Assembly: GCA_030681555.1 (NCBI GenBank)
Contig: JAUXRW010000122.1
Coordinates: 1-43,358 of the forward strand
Length of the DNA: 43,358 bases
Direction of reading: 5' to 3'
Source: Acidimicrobiales bacterium
GTDB lineage: Bacteria > Actinomycetota > Acidimicrobiia > Acidimicrobiales > VFJN01
A program made the translations under genes and the position numbers. Below, piece after piece: positions 23,584 to 31,811 of this stretch (within the stretch, counting starts at the first letter, position 1; every line of letters starts with the position of its first letter). The notes beneath the pieces were generated by a model that saw nothing but the letters and a program-made list of their open reading frames with translations, ran no database searches and was not told the origin of the DNA.

Positions 23584-26500
23584 GGGTTCCCCTGGGCTGG
23601 CTCGAGAGCACGGATGTCGTTCCGAATCACGTCGAGGAACGCTAGCGGACGATCCCGGAAGCGCCCGAGAACCGCATCGAGGGTGGCGAGCGCGCCCGCG
23701 GTGTTTCCCTCCGCTCGCTGAGCGGCGGCCACGGCGCGCTGCGCGAGCACCCAGGTGCGGGCGCTCTCCCACGATCCGCTCAGGGCCTCAGCGGCCAGCC
23801 GGTGGGCGCGGTCCACCGCCCCGGACTCGGCGGCGATGATCGCCGACCACGCGACGGCACGGCGCCAGATGCTCGTGCGCACGTCTCCTGCCGCCAGGGC
23901 GATCGCCTCCTCGAGGAGCCGGCCGGCGTCCGGGTCGTCGGCCAGGTCACGGGCCCGCTTGGCGAGGACCACGAGCGCGCGGATCTCGCTGTCCCTGTCG
24001 CCGCCGCCGCTCCGCACGAGGGTCAGGGTGCGTCGCGCTTCTCGGGCTCCCCCGGTCTCGTCGCCGGCGTCGAGCAGCGTGGCCGCCAGCTCCGCCCGCA
24101 GCCGCGCCTCGGCACCGAGCGAGACCACCTGCTGTGCGATGGCCAGGCCCCGCTCCAGCGCGACGCGCGCCGCGCCGAGGTCCCCGGAGACCCGCTCCGC
24201 CATCCCCTGCACGAGGCGAGCGTTCGCCTCGCCCCACAGGTCGTCCAGCTCGGCGAAGGTGCGCAGCGCCGCGGCGGTGCACTGCCGCGCCGCCTCGACG
24301 TCGCCGGCCTCGAGCTGGCATCCGGCGAGGAGCACCAGCGAGGACCCGCCGCCCCAGGGGTCGCCGAGCCCACGCCCTGCCGCGAGGAGATTCTCGGCCA
24401 CGTGGCGGGCCTGGGCCACCCGCCCCTCCTGCCAGAGGCTGTTCCCAAGGATCTCGAAGCACCAGCTGAGGCCCACCCGGTCCTCGTCGGCCGAAAGCTC
24501 GCGCGCCGCCTCCCAGATGTGGCCTCTGGCGGCGGCGTGCTCGCCGACCAGGAACTCGCTCCAGGCGAGGCACTGGAGGGTGATCCCCCGGGGCCGGCCG
24601 GTCCGCTCGTCGAGCTCCCGCGCCCGCAGCAGCTTGGGCAGGGCGGCGCCCGGACGACCGGCCACCAGCTCGGCCCAGCCGTGGGTGCGCACCGAGCCCG
24701 CCTCGCCGGCGAGGTCGCCCGCCTCCTCCCATGCTTGTCGCCCGGCCTCGAAGCACGCGCTGGCCCGGTCGGTGTCGCCCAGCAGGCGGGCCACCAGACC
24801 GAGCCCCGTGTGGGCCTCGCCGGACGCCGCGGGGTCGGTGTTTCCCACCATCTGCAGGACCCCCGTCAGGACGGCGTGGGCATCGGCGAGCCGACGCAGG
24901 GCCAGCAGCGTGGCCCCGTGCTCGAGCGCCACCTCGACCTCGTCTCCATCGTCGACCAGGCGCAGCTCTCGGGCGCGCTGGTACCAGCGCGCCGCCTCGG
25001 CGGTCTCGTCCCGCTGGCGCGCCGCGCGGGCGGCGCGCACGAGGAAGCCGTTGGCAACGGGCGAGAGCGTCGGGCCCGGGTGGCCGAGCTCCCCACCGAG
25101 GGCCACGGCCCGCTCTACGTGGTGGGCGATCTCGGCGATGTGGGCGTCGTCGACGCGCCCGGCGGCTCCGTCGAGCAGCCACGTAGCGACGAGGGCGTGC
25201 TTCGTCGCCCGTTCGCCGAGCGGCACGGATGCGTACGCCGCGTCGCGCACCATCGCATGTCGGAAGGCGAGGGCAGGCTCGTCCGGTGCACCGTCCTCGG
25301 TCACCAGCAGCCCGCGGCGCGCGAGGTCCTCCAGGACGTCGTCGTCGACGGTCACGCCCAGCGCTCGCACCGCGGACGGCGTGAAGGACCGACCCACGAT
25401 CGCCGCGCCGTGCAGCACCGCCCGCTCGCCCGATGGCAGCCCGTCGAGCCGGGCGCCGAGGAGGGCCCGGGCGTCGTCGGGCAGGCCCGCTTCGTGTAGG
25501 TCTCGCACCGCCCGCCACCCGCCCTCGACGACCTCCAGCGAGCCGGTCTCGCGGAGGAACCGGACGAGCTGGTCGAGGAGCAGTGGGTTGCCGCCGGCGG
25601 CGGCCAGGATCTGCGCCTCCGGACGGGGCGCCAACGTGCCCATGTGCTGGTCCATCCCCGCGAGCGTGCGGTAGAGCAGCTCGTGGCTGGACGCGGCGTC
25701 GAGGGGCTGCAGTCGCAGCACGGCGTGGCGCATCCCCTGGCGGGTCGTGAGCCGGGGTCGCAGGTCCATCAGCTCGTCGCGCCCGACCACGATCACGGCG
25801 AGCGGGCGGCGGTCGGACGAGGAGCCGAGGCGCTCCAGCACCTCCAGCACCGCGACGTCGGCGAAGTGCGCGTCGTCGAGGAGGACCACGAGGGGCTCGT
25901 GATCGGCAGCCGCCTCCAGGACGAGGCGGGCGGCCGTCGTCAGCTCGTTCGCCAGCCGGCTGCGCGCCGGCCCGGCGTCGATCGGAGGCGCGTCCGGCAG
26001 GTCGGTGAGGCCGAGCAGCTGCAGAGTCCGCTGGGTGAGGTACCGGCGGTCCCCCTGACCGGACGGACCGAGCTCGGCGATCCGGGCCTCGACGGCCGCT
26101 CGCTGTGCAGCCGCGGGGAGGTCGTCGTCCACGCCGAGGGTGGCACGCAGCACGGCCGAGAGCGGAGCGAGCGGCCCCTCCGACCCGTAGGGAGCGCAGT
26201 TCGCCACGACCAGCCGGGGCGCCAGGCCCCGCCGGCGCAGGGCGGGCCCCAGCTCGCTGACGAGGCGGGTCTTGCCCAGCCCCGCCTCCCCCACCACGGA
26301 CACCAGCCAGGGCCCGTGCCCCGATGCGGCGTCGGCGACGGTCCCCACCAGCTCCGCCAGCTCCTCGTCGCGGCCGAGCATGGGGGTGAGGCGGCCAGGT
26401 GCGAGGCGCTCCCCCGGGCGGTGGCGGGTCCGGAGGGCCGGGTGGGCCACCACCGGCTCACGGCGGCCGCGAAGCACCCGGGAGGTCGGCGGCCCGAAGG

Positions 26501-27053
26501 CGATCGCGGCCCGGGTGGCGAGGTGGGTCCGCTCCCCCACCAGGACGGTGCCGCGCTCGGCCACGCCGACCAGGCGGTGGGCGGTGTTCACGGTGTCGCC
26601 CGTGACCGTATAGGCGCCGCCCGGGCCCACCGGCCCGGCCAGCACCTCGCCCGTGTTGATGCCGACGCGCATCTCGAGCGCGCCGTCCATGCGGTCCAGG
26701 GCCTCCAGGAGGGCCAGCGCGGCTCGCACGGCCCGCTCGGGATCGTCCTCGTGCGCGCGCGGCGCGCCCCAGACGGCCATGAGCTCGTCCCCGATGATCT
26801 TGTCGACGGTCCCGCCATGCGCCTCGATGACCGGGACGAGCACCCCGAAGCACGAGTCGAGGAGCTCCTTCACAGCCTCGGGGTCCCGCCCCTCGGCCAT
26901 CGTGGTGAAGCCCGCCAGGTCCGCAAACGCGACCGTGACGACCCGGCGCTCGCCGGTGGCGACGGCGCCGAGGGAGACGCCGCAGGACGGGCAGAACCTG
27001 GCCGACGGGGGCGGGGTGGCCCCGCAGGCGGGACAGCCGTGCGCCGTCACCAC
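23580..27053 (-). CDS. Class III adenylate cyclase - AAA ATPase - TPR signalling protein
   Basis: A 1157-aa multidomain regulator. Residues 7-25 form a zinc ribbon (CPACG, CPSCG). Residues ~36-210 are a class III nucleotide cyclase: VVTVAFADLAGFTTMAEGRD (first metal Asp), VDKIIGDELMAVWGAPRAHE (second), and MRVGINTGEVLAGPVGPGGA then YTVTGDTVNTAHRL. Residues ~230-600 are a STAND-type ATPase with Walker A GEAGLGKTRLV and Walker B LVVLLDDAHFAD. The remainder is TPR-like helical repeats. The GTG at 27053 was used (27050 also possible). The architecture is typical of actinobacterial cAMP-linked sensors. It overlaps the Usp start and follows DUF4193 by 7 bases. Confidence 0.85.
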   Translation of the reverse strand: MVTAHGCPACGATPPPSARFCPSCGVSLGAVATGERRVVTVAFADLAGFTTMAEGRDPEAVKELLDSCFGVLVPVIEAHGGTVDKIIGDELMAVWGAPRAHEDDPERAVRAALALLEALDRMDGALEMRVGINTGEVLAGPVGPGGAYTVTGDTVNTAHRLVGVAERGTVLVGERTHLATRAAIAFGPPTSRVLRGRREPVVAHPALRTRHRPGERLAPGRLTPMLGRDEELAELVGTVADAASGHGPWLVSVVGEAGLGKTRLVSELGPALRRRGLAPRLVVANCAPYGSEGPLAPLSAVLRATLGVDDDLPAAAQRAAVEARIAELGPSGQGDRRYLTQRTLQLLGLTDLPDAPPIDAGPARSRLANELTTAARLVLEAAADHEPLVVLLDDAHFADVAVLEVLERLGSSSDRRPLAVIVVGRDELMDLRPRLTTRQGMRHAVLRLQPLDAASSHELLYRTLAGMDQHMGTLAPRPEAQILAAAGGNPLLLDQLVRFLRETGSLEVVEGGWRAVRDLHEAGLPDDARALLGARLDGLPSGERAVLHGAAIVGRSFTPSAVRALGVTVDDDVLEDLARRGLLVTEDGAPDEPALAFRHAMVRDAAYASVPLGERATKHALVATWLLDGAAGRVDDAHIAEIAHHVERAVALGGELGHPGPTLSPVANGFLVRAARAARQRDETAEAARWYQRARELRLVDDGDEVEVALEHGATLLALRRLADAHAVLTGVLQMVGNTDPAASGEAHTGLGLVARLLGDTDRASACFEAGRQAWEEAGDLAGEAGSVRTHGWAELVAGRPGAALPKLLRARELDERTGRPRGITLQCLAWSEFLVGEHAAARGHIWEAARELSADEDRVGLSWCFEILGNSLWQEGRVAQARHVAENLLAAGRGLGDPWGGGSSLVLLAGCQLEAGDVEAARQCTAAALRTFAELDDLWGEANARLVQGMAERVSGDLGAARVALERGLAIAQQVVSLGAEARLRAELAATLLDAGDETGGAREARRTLTLVRSGGGDRDSEIRALVVLAKRARDLADDPDAGRLLEEAIALAAGDVRTSIWRRAVAWSAIIAAESGAVDRAHRLAAEALSGSWESARTWVLAQRAVAAAQRAEGNTAGALATLDAVLGRFRDRPLAFLDVIRNDIRALEPAQGNP

Positions 27054-27060
27054 GCGCTGC

Positions 27061-27576
27061 TCACACGCAGTCGGCGCAGAGCTGCTGCTTGGCGTCCGCC
27101 AGCTGGCTCGGGTGCTTCACGAGGAAGCACGACTGGCACACGAACTCACCGGGGCGCTTCGGGAGGATGCGACCGGTGCCGTCGCCGCGGTCCTCGGCCT
27201 CGGGCGCCTCCTCCTCCTCGTCCTCTTCTTCCTCGGCCGCCGCGATGCGGTCCTTGAGGATGGCGTCGAGATCCGCCTCGACGTCGTCGGGGTCGGCTTC
27301 CTCCTCGTCCTCCTCGTCGCTGTCGTCGTCGTCCCGCTTGGCCTTGACCGGCGCGACTGCGTCGTCCTCCTCTTCCTCCTCCGCGTCGGCCACGACGACG
27401 TCGTCGTCCCCGACCAGCTCGTCGGCGACGAGGAGGTCGTCGGCGACGAGGAGGTCGTCGTCCGCGAGGTCGGGGTCGATGATGTCGTCCTCGAGCTCCT
27501 CGGGCTCGTCTTCGAGGTCGGTCAGGTCGTCGTCGATCTCGACGTCCTCTTCGATGACATCCTCGTCATCAGCCAT
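27061..27576 (-). CDS. DUF4193-type protein with long acidic region
   Basis: 171 residues. The C-terminal 35 match DUF4193: PGEFVCQSCFLVKHPSQLA and a closing LCADCV, giving two CxxC pairs for a zinc site. DUF4193 proteins are usually ~100 aa; here the N-terminal region is stretched by runs of Asp and Glu (DDLLVADDLLVADELVGDDD, AEEEEDEEEE) to about 130 highly acidic residues. Part of the stretch arises from an 18-bp tandem repeat at 27419-27454 that encodes ADDLLV copies. Function of the family is unknown. It is the first gene of the operon leading into the cyclase. Confidence 0.8.
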   Translation of the reverse strand: MADDEDVIEEDVEIDDDLTDLEDEPEELEDDIIDPDLADDDLLVADDLLVADELVGDDDVVVADAEEEEEDDAVAPVKAKRDDDDSDEEDEEEADPDDVEADLDAILKDRIAAAEEEEDEEEEAPEAEDRGDGTGRILPKRPGEFVCQSCFLVKHPSQLADAKQQLCADCV

Positions 27577-27704
27577 GCCAGTCCTCGCTGCGGGGGTCGG
27601 GGGGTTGGGGGGTTGCGGCGGGATCATAGGCCCGGGTCTCGACCAGCGGGCAACACCACTCGCCGCGCAGGGCGCTCAGGGTACCGGGCAGCTCGCGGAA
27701 GCGG

Positions 27705-28343
27705 TTACGGCGCCGCGGAGGTGCTGGGCGGGGTGGCGGCAGGCGCCGTCGTCGGCGTGGCCGTGGCCCCCGGGTCCGCCCCCGCCTCCGCGAAGTTGAG
27801 GTCGGTGACCTGGTCGACCTTCCACTCGCCGTCGACGCGCACGAACGTCAGCAGCACGTAGATGTCGAAGAGCGTGCGGGGGCCACCGGCGCCGTCGCGC
27901 TCGACGTCGGCCACGACGACGGCCTCGGCCCGCTCCTCGTCGATCTCGGAGACGTAGACCTCCTTGACGAACCCGCGCGAGGTGGCCTGCACCTCGGTGA
28001 TGAGCTGCGCCAGGCCTTGGTCGAAGGCGTCTTCGTATTCCCCCCGGAACGAGCCGGTGGCGAGGGCCAGCACCCCGTCGCGGTGTGCGTCGGGGTCGTT
28101 GAAGTCGTAGGTGAGCAGCGCCTCGCCCACCGCTCCGGCGGCGCTGCGGAGCGAGTCCGAACCCCCGGCGCCGTCGTCGTTGCCCGCCGCGAGGACGCCG
28201 AGCACCGCCGCCGCGACACCGAACAGCACGGCCAGGCTGATCGCCAGGACGAGGAGGGGTGTGCGCGTGCCCGATCGCAGCTCGGCGTCCCCGGTGGAGA
28301 CAGCGGGCGACGAAGACGCGTCGTCCGAGGGCGCGTCGGTCAT
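27705..28343 (-). CDS. Mce-associated membrane protein
   Basis: A 212-residue protein: acidic N-terminal tail, one membrane helix (PLLVLAISLAVLFGVAAAVL), then an extracytoplasmic domain of alpha-beta type (GEALLTYDFNDPDAHRDGVL, SRGFVKEVYVSEIDEERAEA, LFDIYVLLTFVRVDGEWKVD). This is the layout of Mas/OmamA-type accessory proteins that stabilise Mce transporters. The C-terminal 30 residues are low-complexity Ala/Thr/Pro. The ATG overlaps the MceF stop (ATGA), so it is the last gene of the Mce operon. Confidence 0.8.
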   Translation of the reverse strand: MTDAPSDDASSSPAVSTGDAELRSGTRTPLLVLAISLAVLFGVAAAVLGVLAAGNDDGAGGSDSLRSAAGAVGEALLTYDFNDPDAHRDGVLALATGSFRGEYEDAFDQGLAQLITEVQATSRGFVKEVYVSEIDEERAEAVVVADVERDGAGGPRTLFDIYVLLTFVRVDGEWKVDQVTDLNFAEAGADPGATATPTTAPAATPPSTSAAP

Positions 28344-29629
28344 CGTGGCCGCGATGCGGGCCGCTGGGTGCACCAGGCGGCCAGAGCGCTGGCCGCCAGG
28401 AACAGGGCCAGCGCCGCCATCGGCCTCCCGCCTGTGTTCGGAAGCTCTCCGTCGGCACCGAGAGCATCGGCCACGCCGGACGCGGGGCGAGGGGCGGGCC
28501 GCGGATTCGACGCGGCGCTCGAGCCCCCGGCGGGGGCGGCGGTCGCCGCGCCAGAGGGCGCTCCGGACGCCAACGCGGCGGGCTGGAGCGTCGAGGCGCA
28601 CGGCGACACGGTGGGCACGACCGGCAGGCTCGGACGGGGGACGTAGATCTCGGCCGGTTCGCCGTCCAGCGGCATGATGAGGTTGACCCGGATCCACGGC
28701 CCGTCCGGCTCCTGGTCAACGGCGTTGAACACGTACCCGAACGCCGTGGGGGCGTTCAGGAGCAGCGCTTCCACGTCCTCCAGGGACTCGGCATCGCCTG
28801 TGGTGCGGATGGTGGGCGCCAGGTCGGTGAGCAGGCAGTCCAGGTTCTGCTTCTGGTCGGCGACGAGGTCGGCGGTGGTGCGGAGGAACCCGGGCCCGAT
28901 CTCCAAGAGGTTGCGGAGGTCGCCCTGCGCGTTGCGCAACGACTCGGCCACGGCCCGGAGGTTGCTGATCGACCGACCGAGGCTGAGGCGGTGGTCGGCC
29001 AGCACGCGGGTGACCCGGGTGCTGTTCTCGGCGAGCCGATCCAGCTGGTCGGTGCGTTCCACGAAGGTCTGCGTCAGCGTGTCGAACGAGGTCGTGATGT
29101 CGCGGAGGGCCTGGCCTCGCCCGCTCAGGGCGAGCGACAGCTCGTGGAGGAGCCCGCCGGCCGCATCCGGGTCGATGCTCGAGATCAGGGCACTGGCCGA
29201 CCGCAGGAGCTCGGAGAACTCGAGCGGCACGGTCGTGCGCTCGATCGGCACGTTGTCGCCGGGCTCGATGCTGTCGCCGTCTTCGTCGAATTCCTCCGGC
29301 GGGACGAAGTCGATGTACGGCTCACCGATGGCGGACTTCCGGAAGATGCGGGCGATGGAACCGGCGGGGATGTCCTTGCCGCGGTCGATCTTCATCGTGA
29401 CCGAGACGCCCCCGTCGGTGCGCTCCACGCCGGACACGTTGCCGTAGTGGACGCCGAGGTAGGTCACCTCGGCGTTGGCCTTCACGCCCGCCGCCTGTGC
29501 GAACTCGCCGGAGATCTTGTACGGCCGCTCGACGGCATCGAGGCTGACGATGTTCCCCAGGGCCCAGAGGATCATCACGCCGAACACGACGTTGAAGAAG
29601 ATGAGGTTGATCAGGACCCGACGGCTCAT
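28340..29629 (-). CDS. mceF: Mce-family protein, MceF position, with LPxTG-type sorting signal
   Basis: A 429-aa sixth Mce subunit. An N-terminal anchor helix (INLIFFNVVFGVMILWALGN) is followed by an MCE/MlaD domain (YKISGEFAQAAGVKANAEVT, VSVTMKIDRGKDIPAGSIAR, SAIGEPYIDFVPP) and a long helical region to about residue 300 (SSIDPDAAGGLLHELSLALS). Residues ~345-395 are a Pro/Ala/Gly/Ser linker. The tail is LPNTG (396-400), a hydrophobic stretch (MAALALFLAASALAAW) and a basic end (RPASRPR): a textbook sortase signal. Mce subunits are normally anchored only at the N-terminus. ATG start at 29629 overlaps the MceE stop. Only the sorting signal is unusual, and it is seen directly. Confidence 0.9.
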   Translation of the reverse strand: MSRRVLINLIFFNVVFGVMILWALGNIVSLDAVERPYKISGEFAQAAGVKANAEVTYLGVHYGNVSGVERTDGGVSVTMKIDRGKDIPAGSIARIFRKSAIGEPYIDFVPPEEFDEDGDSIEPGDNVPIERTTVPLEFSELLRSASALISSIDPDAAGGLLHELSLALSGRGQALRDITTSFDTLTQTFVERTDQLDRLAENSTRVTRVLADHRLSLGRSISNLRAVAESLRNAQGDLRNLLEIGPGFLRTTADLVADQKQNLDCLLTDLAPTIRTTGDAESLEDVEALLLNAPTAFGYVFNAVDQEPDGPWIRVNLIMPLDGEPAEIYVPRPSLPVVPTVSPCASTLQPAALASGAPSGAATAAPAGGSSAASNPRPAPRPASGVADALGADGELPNTGGRPMAALALFLAASALAAWCTQRPASRPR

Positions 29630-30600
29630 GCCCCGTCCTCCAGCGGCGGAAGCTCGAACCAGCCGTAGACCTGCGCGAAGTCGTCCGGGATGCCGAGCGG
29701 CGTTTTTCGCGTGAACTCCGCGAGCCAGTCCACGAGGATCCCCACCTCTTCCCGGCGCTCCGCCACGAGGGCGAGGATCGCATCGAGCTGCTGCACCTGT
29801 CGCTCCACGTCCGCCCGGTAGGGCTCGAACACGAGCTCGTTCTGAGCCTGGGTCATGCGCGTCAGGTCCCGGAGCGTCTGAAGGGTCAGCTCACGGTTGT
29901 CGGCCAGCACCTCGGTGGTGCGAGACAGGTTGACCAGGAGGGCGTCGATCCGCTCCGAGCCGCCGGCGAGGGTCGCGCTGGCCCGGTCGAGGCCGTCGAT
30001 GATGCTGACGATGTTGCCCGTCTGGTCGGCGAGGGTGGAGCTCACCGCCGAGAGGCTGTCGATGAGGCTCCCCAGCTCGGCGGCCCGCCCGCCGAAGCCG
30101 ACGCCACCGGTTTCGATCATCGTGGCCAGGTCCTCGTGGGCCACGCCCGCAAGCACGTTGACGGCCTCCTCGGCGACGAACTCCAGCTCGGGGGCCTCGG
30201 CCGTGCAGCTGATGCTCGACTCGTGGACGAGGATCGCCGGATCGGCGTCGCACGGACCTTCCTCGCCCTCGCGGGGCGCCCGGATCTCGACGAACTTCTC
30301 GCCCAAGAGCGAGGTGGTGCGGAGCACGGCGGTGGAGTTGCCCGGCAGCTCCAGCCCCTCCTTGACCTTCATGGTGACGGTGGCCTTGTAGTCGTCGGTC
30401 AGCTCGATCTTGTCGATCGAGCCCACCCGCACGTCCGCGACCTGCACGGAGTGGCCGGACACGAGGTCGCCGACGTCGTCGAACGTGGCCGTGAGCTGGA
30501 CCGGCCCCTCCACCCGCCCGGGGAGGGTGCACCCCGCAGCGGCCAGGCCCACCGCGAGGACGGCCAGGCCGGCGGCGCGCAGGCGGGGCGAGCTCCTCAC
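29626..30600 (-). CDS. mceE: Mce-family lipoprotein, MceE position
   Basis: 324 residues from the GTG at 30600, overlapping the stop of the upstream gene (GTGA). A signal peptide ends in a lipobox-like LAAAGC with Cys24, as in the mycobacterial LprK/MceE lipoproteins. The MCE domain follows: VQLTATFDDVGDLVSGHSVQ, VADVRVGSIDKIELTDDYKA, and TSLLGEKFVEIRAP. The helical part (LASVSSTLADQ-like, SLIDSLSAVSSTLADQTGNI) would form the tunnel needle. The C-terminus IPDDFAQVYGWFELPP is short. It would be fixed in the membrane by lipid and form one wall of the six-subunit channel. Confidence 0.9.
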   Translation of the reverse strand: MRSSPRLRAAGLAVLAVGLAAAGCTLPGRVEGPVQLTATFDDVGDLVSGHSVQVADVRVGSIDKIELTDDYKATVTMKVKEGLELPGNSTAVLRTTSLLGEKFVEIRAPREGEEGPCDADPAILVHESSISCTAEAPELEFVAEEAVNVLAGVAHEDLATMIETGGVGFGGRAAELGSLIDSLSAVSSTLADQTGNIVSIIDGLDRASATLAGGSERIDALLVNLSRTTEVLADNRELTLQTLRDLTRMTQAQNELVFEPYRADVERQVQQLDAILALVAERREEVGILVDWLAEFTRKTPLGIPDDFAQVYGWFELPPLEDGA

Positions 30601-31811
30601 GAGCCGACCCCCAGCAGGGTGCCGACGGCGTCGCCGAGGAGGTCGGCACCGGACTCGACGACGCCCCGGCCATCCCGGGTAGCGGGCGGCGCCTGGTCGG
30701 GTGCGCCGAGCAGGGCGAGGAAAGAGGCAATGGGCGCCGAGGAGCCGGCGTCGGTGATGCGGGCGGGCGTGGCCTCCGAGGCGACGTCGCCGGCCACGCC
30801 GCACTCGGCCATGATCGGCAGGCAGATCGAGGGCAGCCCGAGCTGTCCGAGAAGGAGGTCGACGAGCTCCGGCACCAACGGCGAGAAGTTGTTGCGCAGG
30901 TTGAGCGAGTTGGTGGCGGGGTCGTACGCGTCCCGCAGGCCTGCGGTCAGAACACCGCCGGACTCGAGGAGCAGGTCGACCGACGCCAGGTTGGCGTCGA
31001 TGATCGCGGCGGCATCGGTGAGGGTGCTGATGTCGGCGCGCAGCTCCGTAGCGTGCTCGCCGACCAGCCCGAGGCCCTCCTGCGAGAGCGTGGCGAGGCC
31101 GCTGACCAGCTCCTCGATGCTCTGCCGCTCATCGGCCAGCACCTGGCTGGCCGACGCGAACGCGTCGAGCACCTCGCCGAGCTGCTGCTCGCGGGTGACC
31201 AGGGTGGCGGTGAGCTGGTCGAAGCTGTCGACGATCCGGGCGAGTGCGTCGTCCTTCTCGGCGAAGGTGGAGACGAGGTCGGACAGCGAACCGAGCGTGC
31301 TGTTGAGCGCCGAGCCGTTGCCCCGCAGGTCCTCGTCGAGGTTGGTCACCAGGCGTCCGATGCCGTCGGGATCGAGGCTGTCGAGGAACTCCTTGATGGC
31401 GGCGAGGGCCTCGTCCGGCTCCACGGGGATGATGGTGTGGTCCTGGTCGATGACGTGCCCGTCCTCGGCGGCCTCCATCCCCTCCTTGAACGCGGGTGAC
31501 AGCTGGATGTAGCGCTCGCCGATCAGCGACTGCGGCACGATCTGGGCAAAGCCGTCCGCGGGCACCTTGATGTCACCCGGGATCGACATCTCGACCCGCA
31601 CGCGGTCGCCGTCGACGGCCACGTCGGTCACGGTGCCGGCGGGGAGGCCGAGCACGCGGACGTCGGAGCTGGCGAAGACCGAGACGGCGCGAGGGAAGTA
31701 GGCGGTGACCTCGTAGCTGTCGCCGCCCCCTCCCACGAAGGGCACGCTGCACGCGGGGAGCACGAGGCCGACGGCGAGGAGCGCCGCGAGGGCGAGGCGC
31801 GGACGCGTCAC
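30597..31811 (-). CDS. mceD: Mce-family lipoprotein, MceD position
   Basis: 404 residues from the GTG at 31811. The signal peptide LALAALLAVGLVLPACSVP holds a clear lipobox LPAC with Cys21, so this subunit also looks like a lipoprotein; in mycobacteria usually only MceE is. The MCE domain has YEVTAYFPRAVSVFASSDVR, LGLPAGTVTDVAVDGDRVRV and PQSLIGERYIQLSP. The long helical region includes LDSLDPDGIGRLVTNLDEDL and VLADERQSIEELVSGLATLS. The C-terminal ~80 residues are variable. The longer open frame upstream was rejected because it covers the end of MceC out of frame. Confidence 0.9.
   Translation of the reverse strand: MTRPRLALAALLAVGLVLPACSVPFVGGGGDSYEVTAYFPRAVSVFASSDVRVLGLPAGTVTDVAVDGDRVRVEMSIPGDIKVPADGFAQIVPQSLIGERYIQLSPAFKEGMEAAEDGHVIDQDHTIIPVEPDEALAAIKEFLDSLDPDGIGRLVTNLDEDLRGNGSALNSTLGSLSDLVSTFAEKDDALARIVDSFDQLTATLVTREQQLGEVLDAFASASQVLADERQSIEELVSGLATLSQEGLGLVGEHATELRADISTLTDAAAIIDANLASVDLLLESGGVLTAGLRDAYDPATNSLNLRNNFSPLVPELVDLLLGQLGLPSICLPIMAECGVAGDVASEATPARITDAGSSAPIASFLALLGAPDQAPPATRDGRGVVESGADLLGDAVGTLLGVGS

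Noticed and set aside
25644-27257. A 537-aa plus-strand frame opposite the cyclase
   Set aside because: It is a shadow of the cyclase and DUF4193 genes; the opposite strand carries clear domains.
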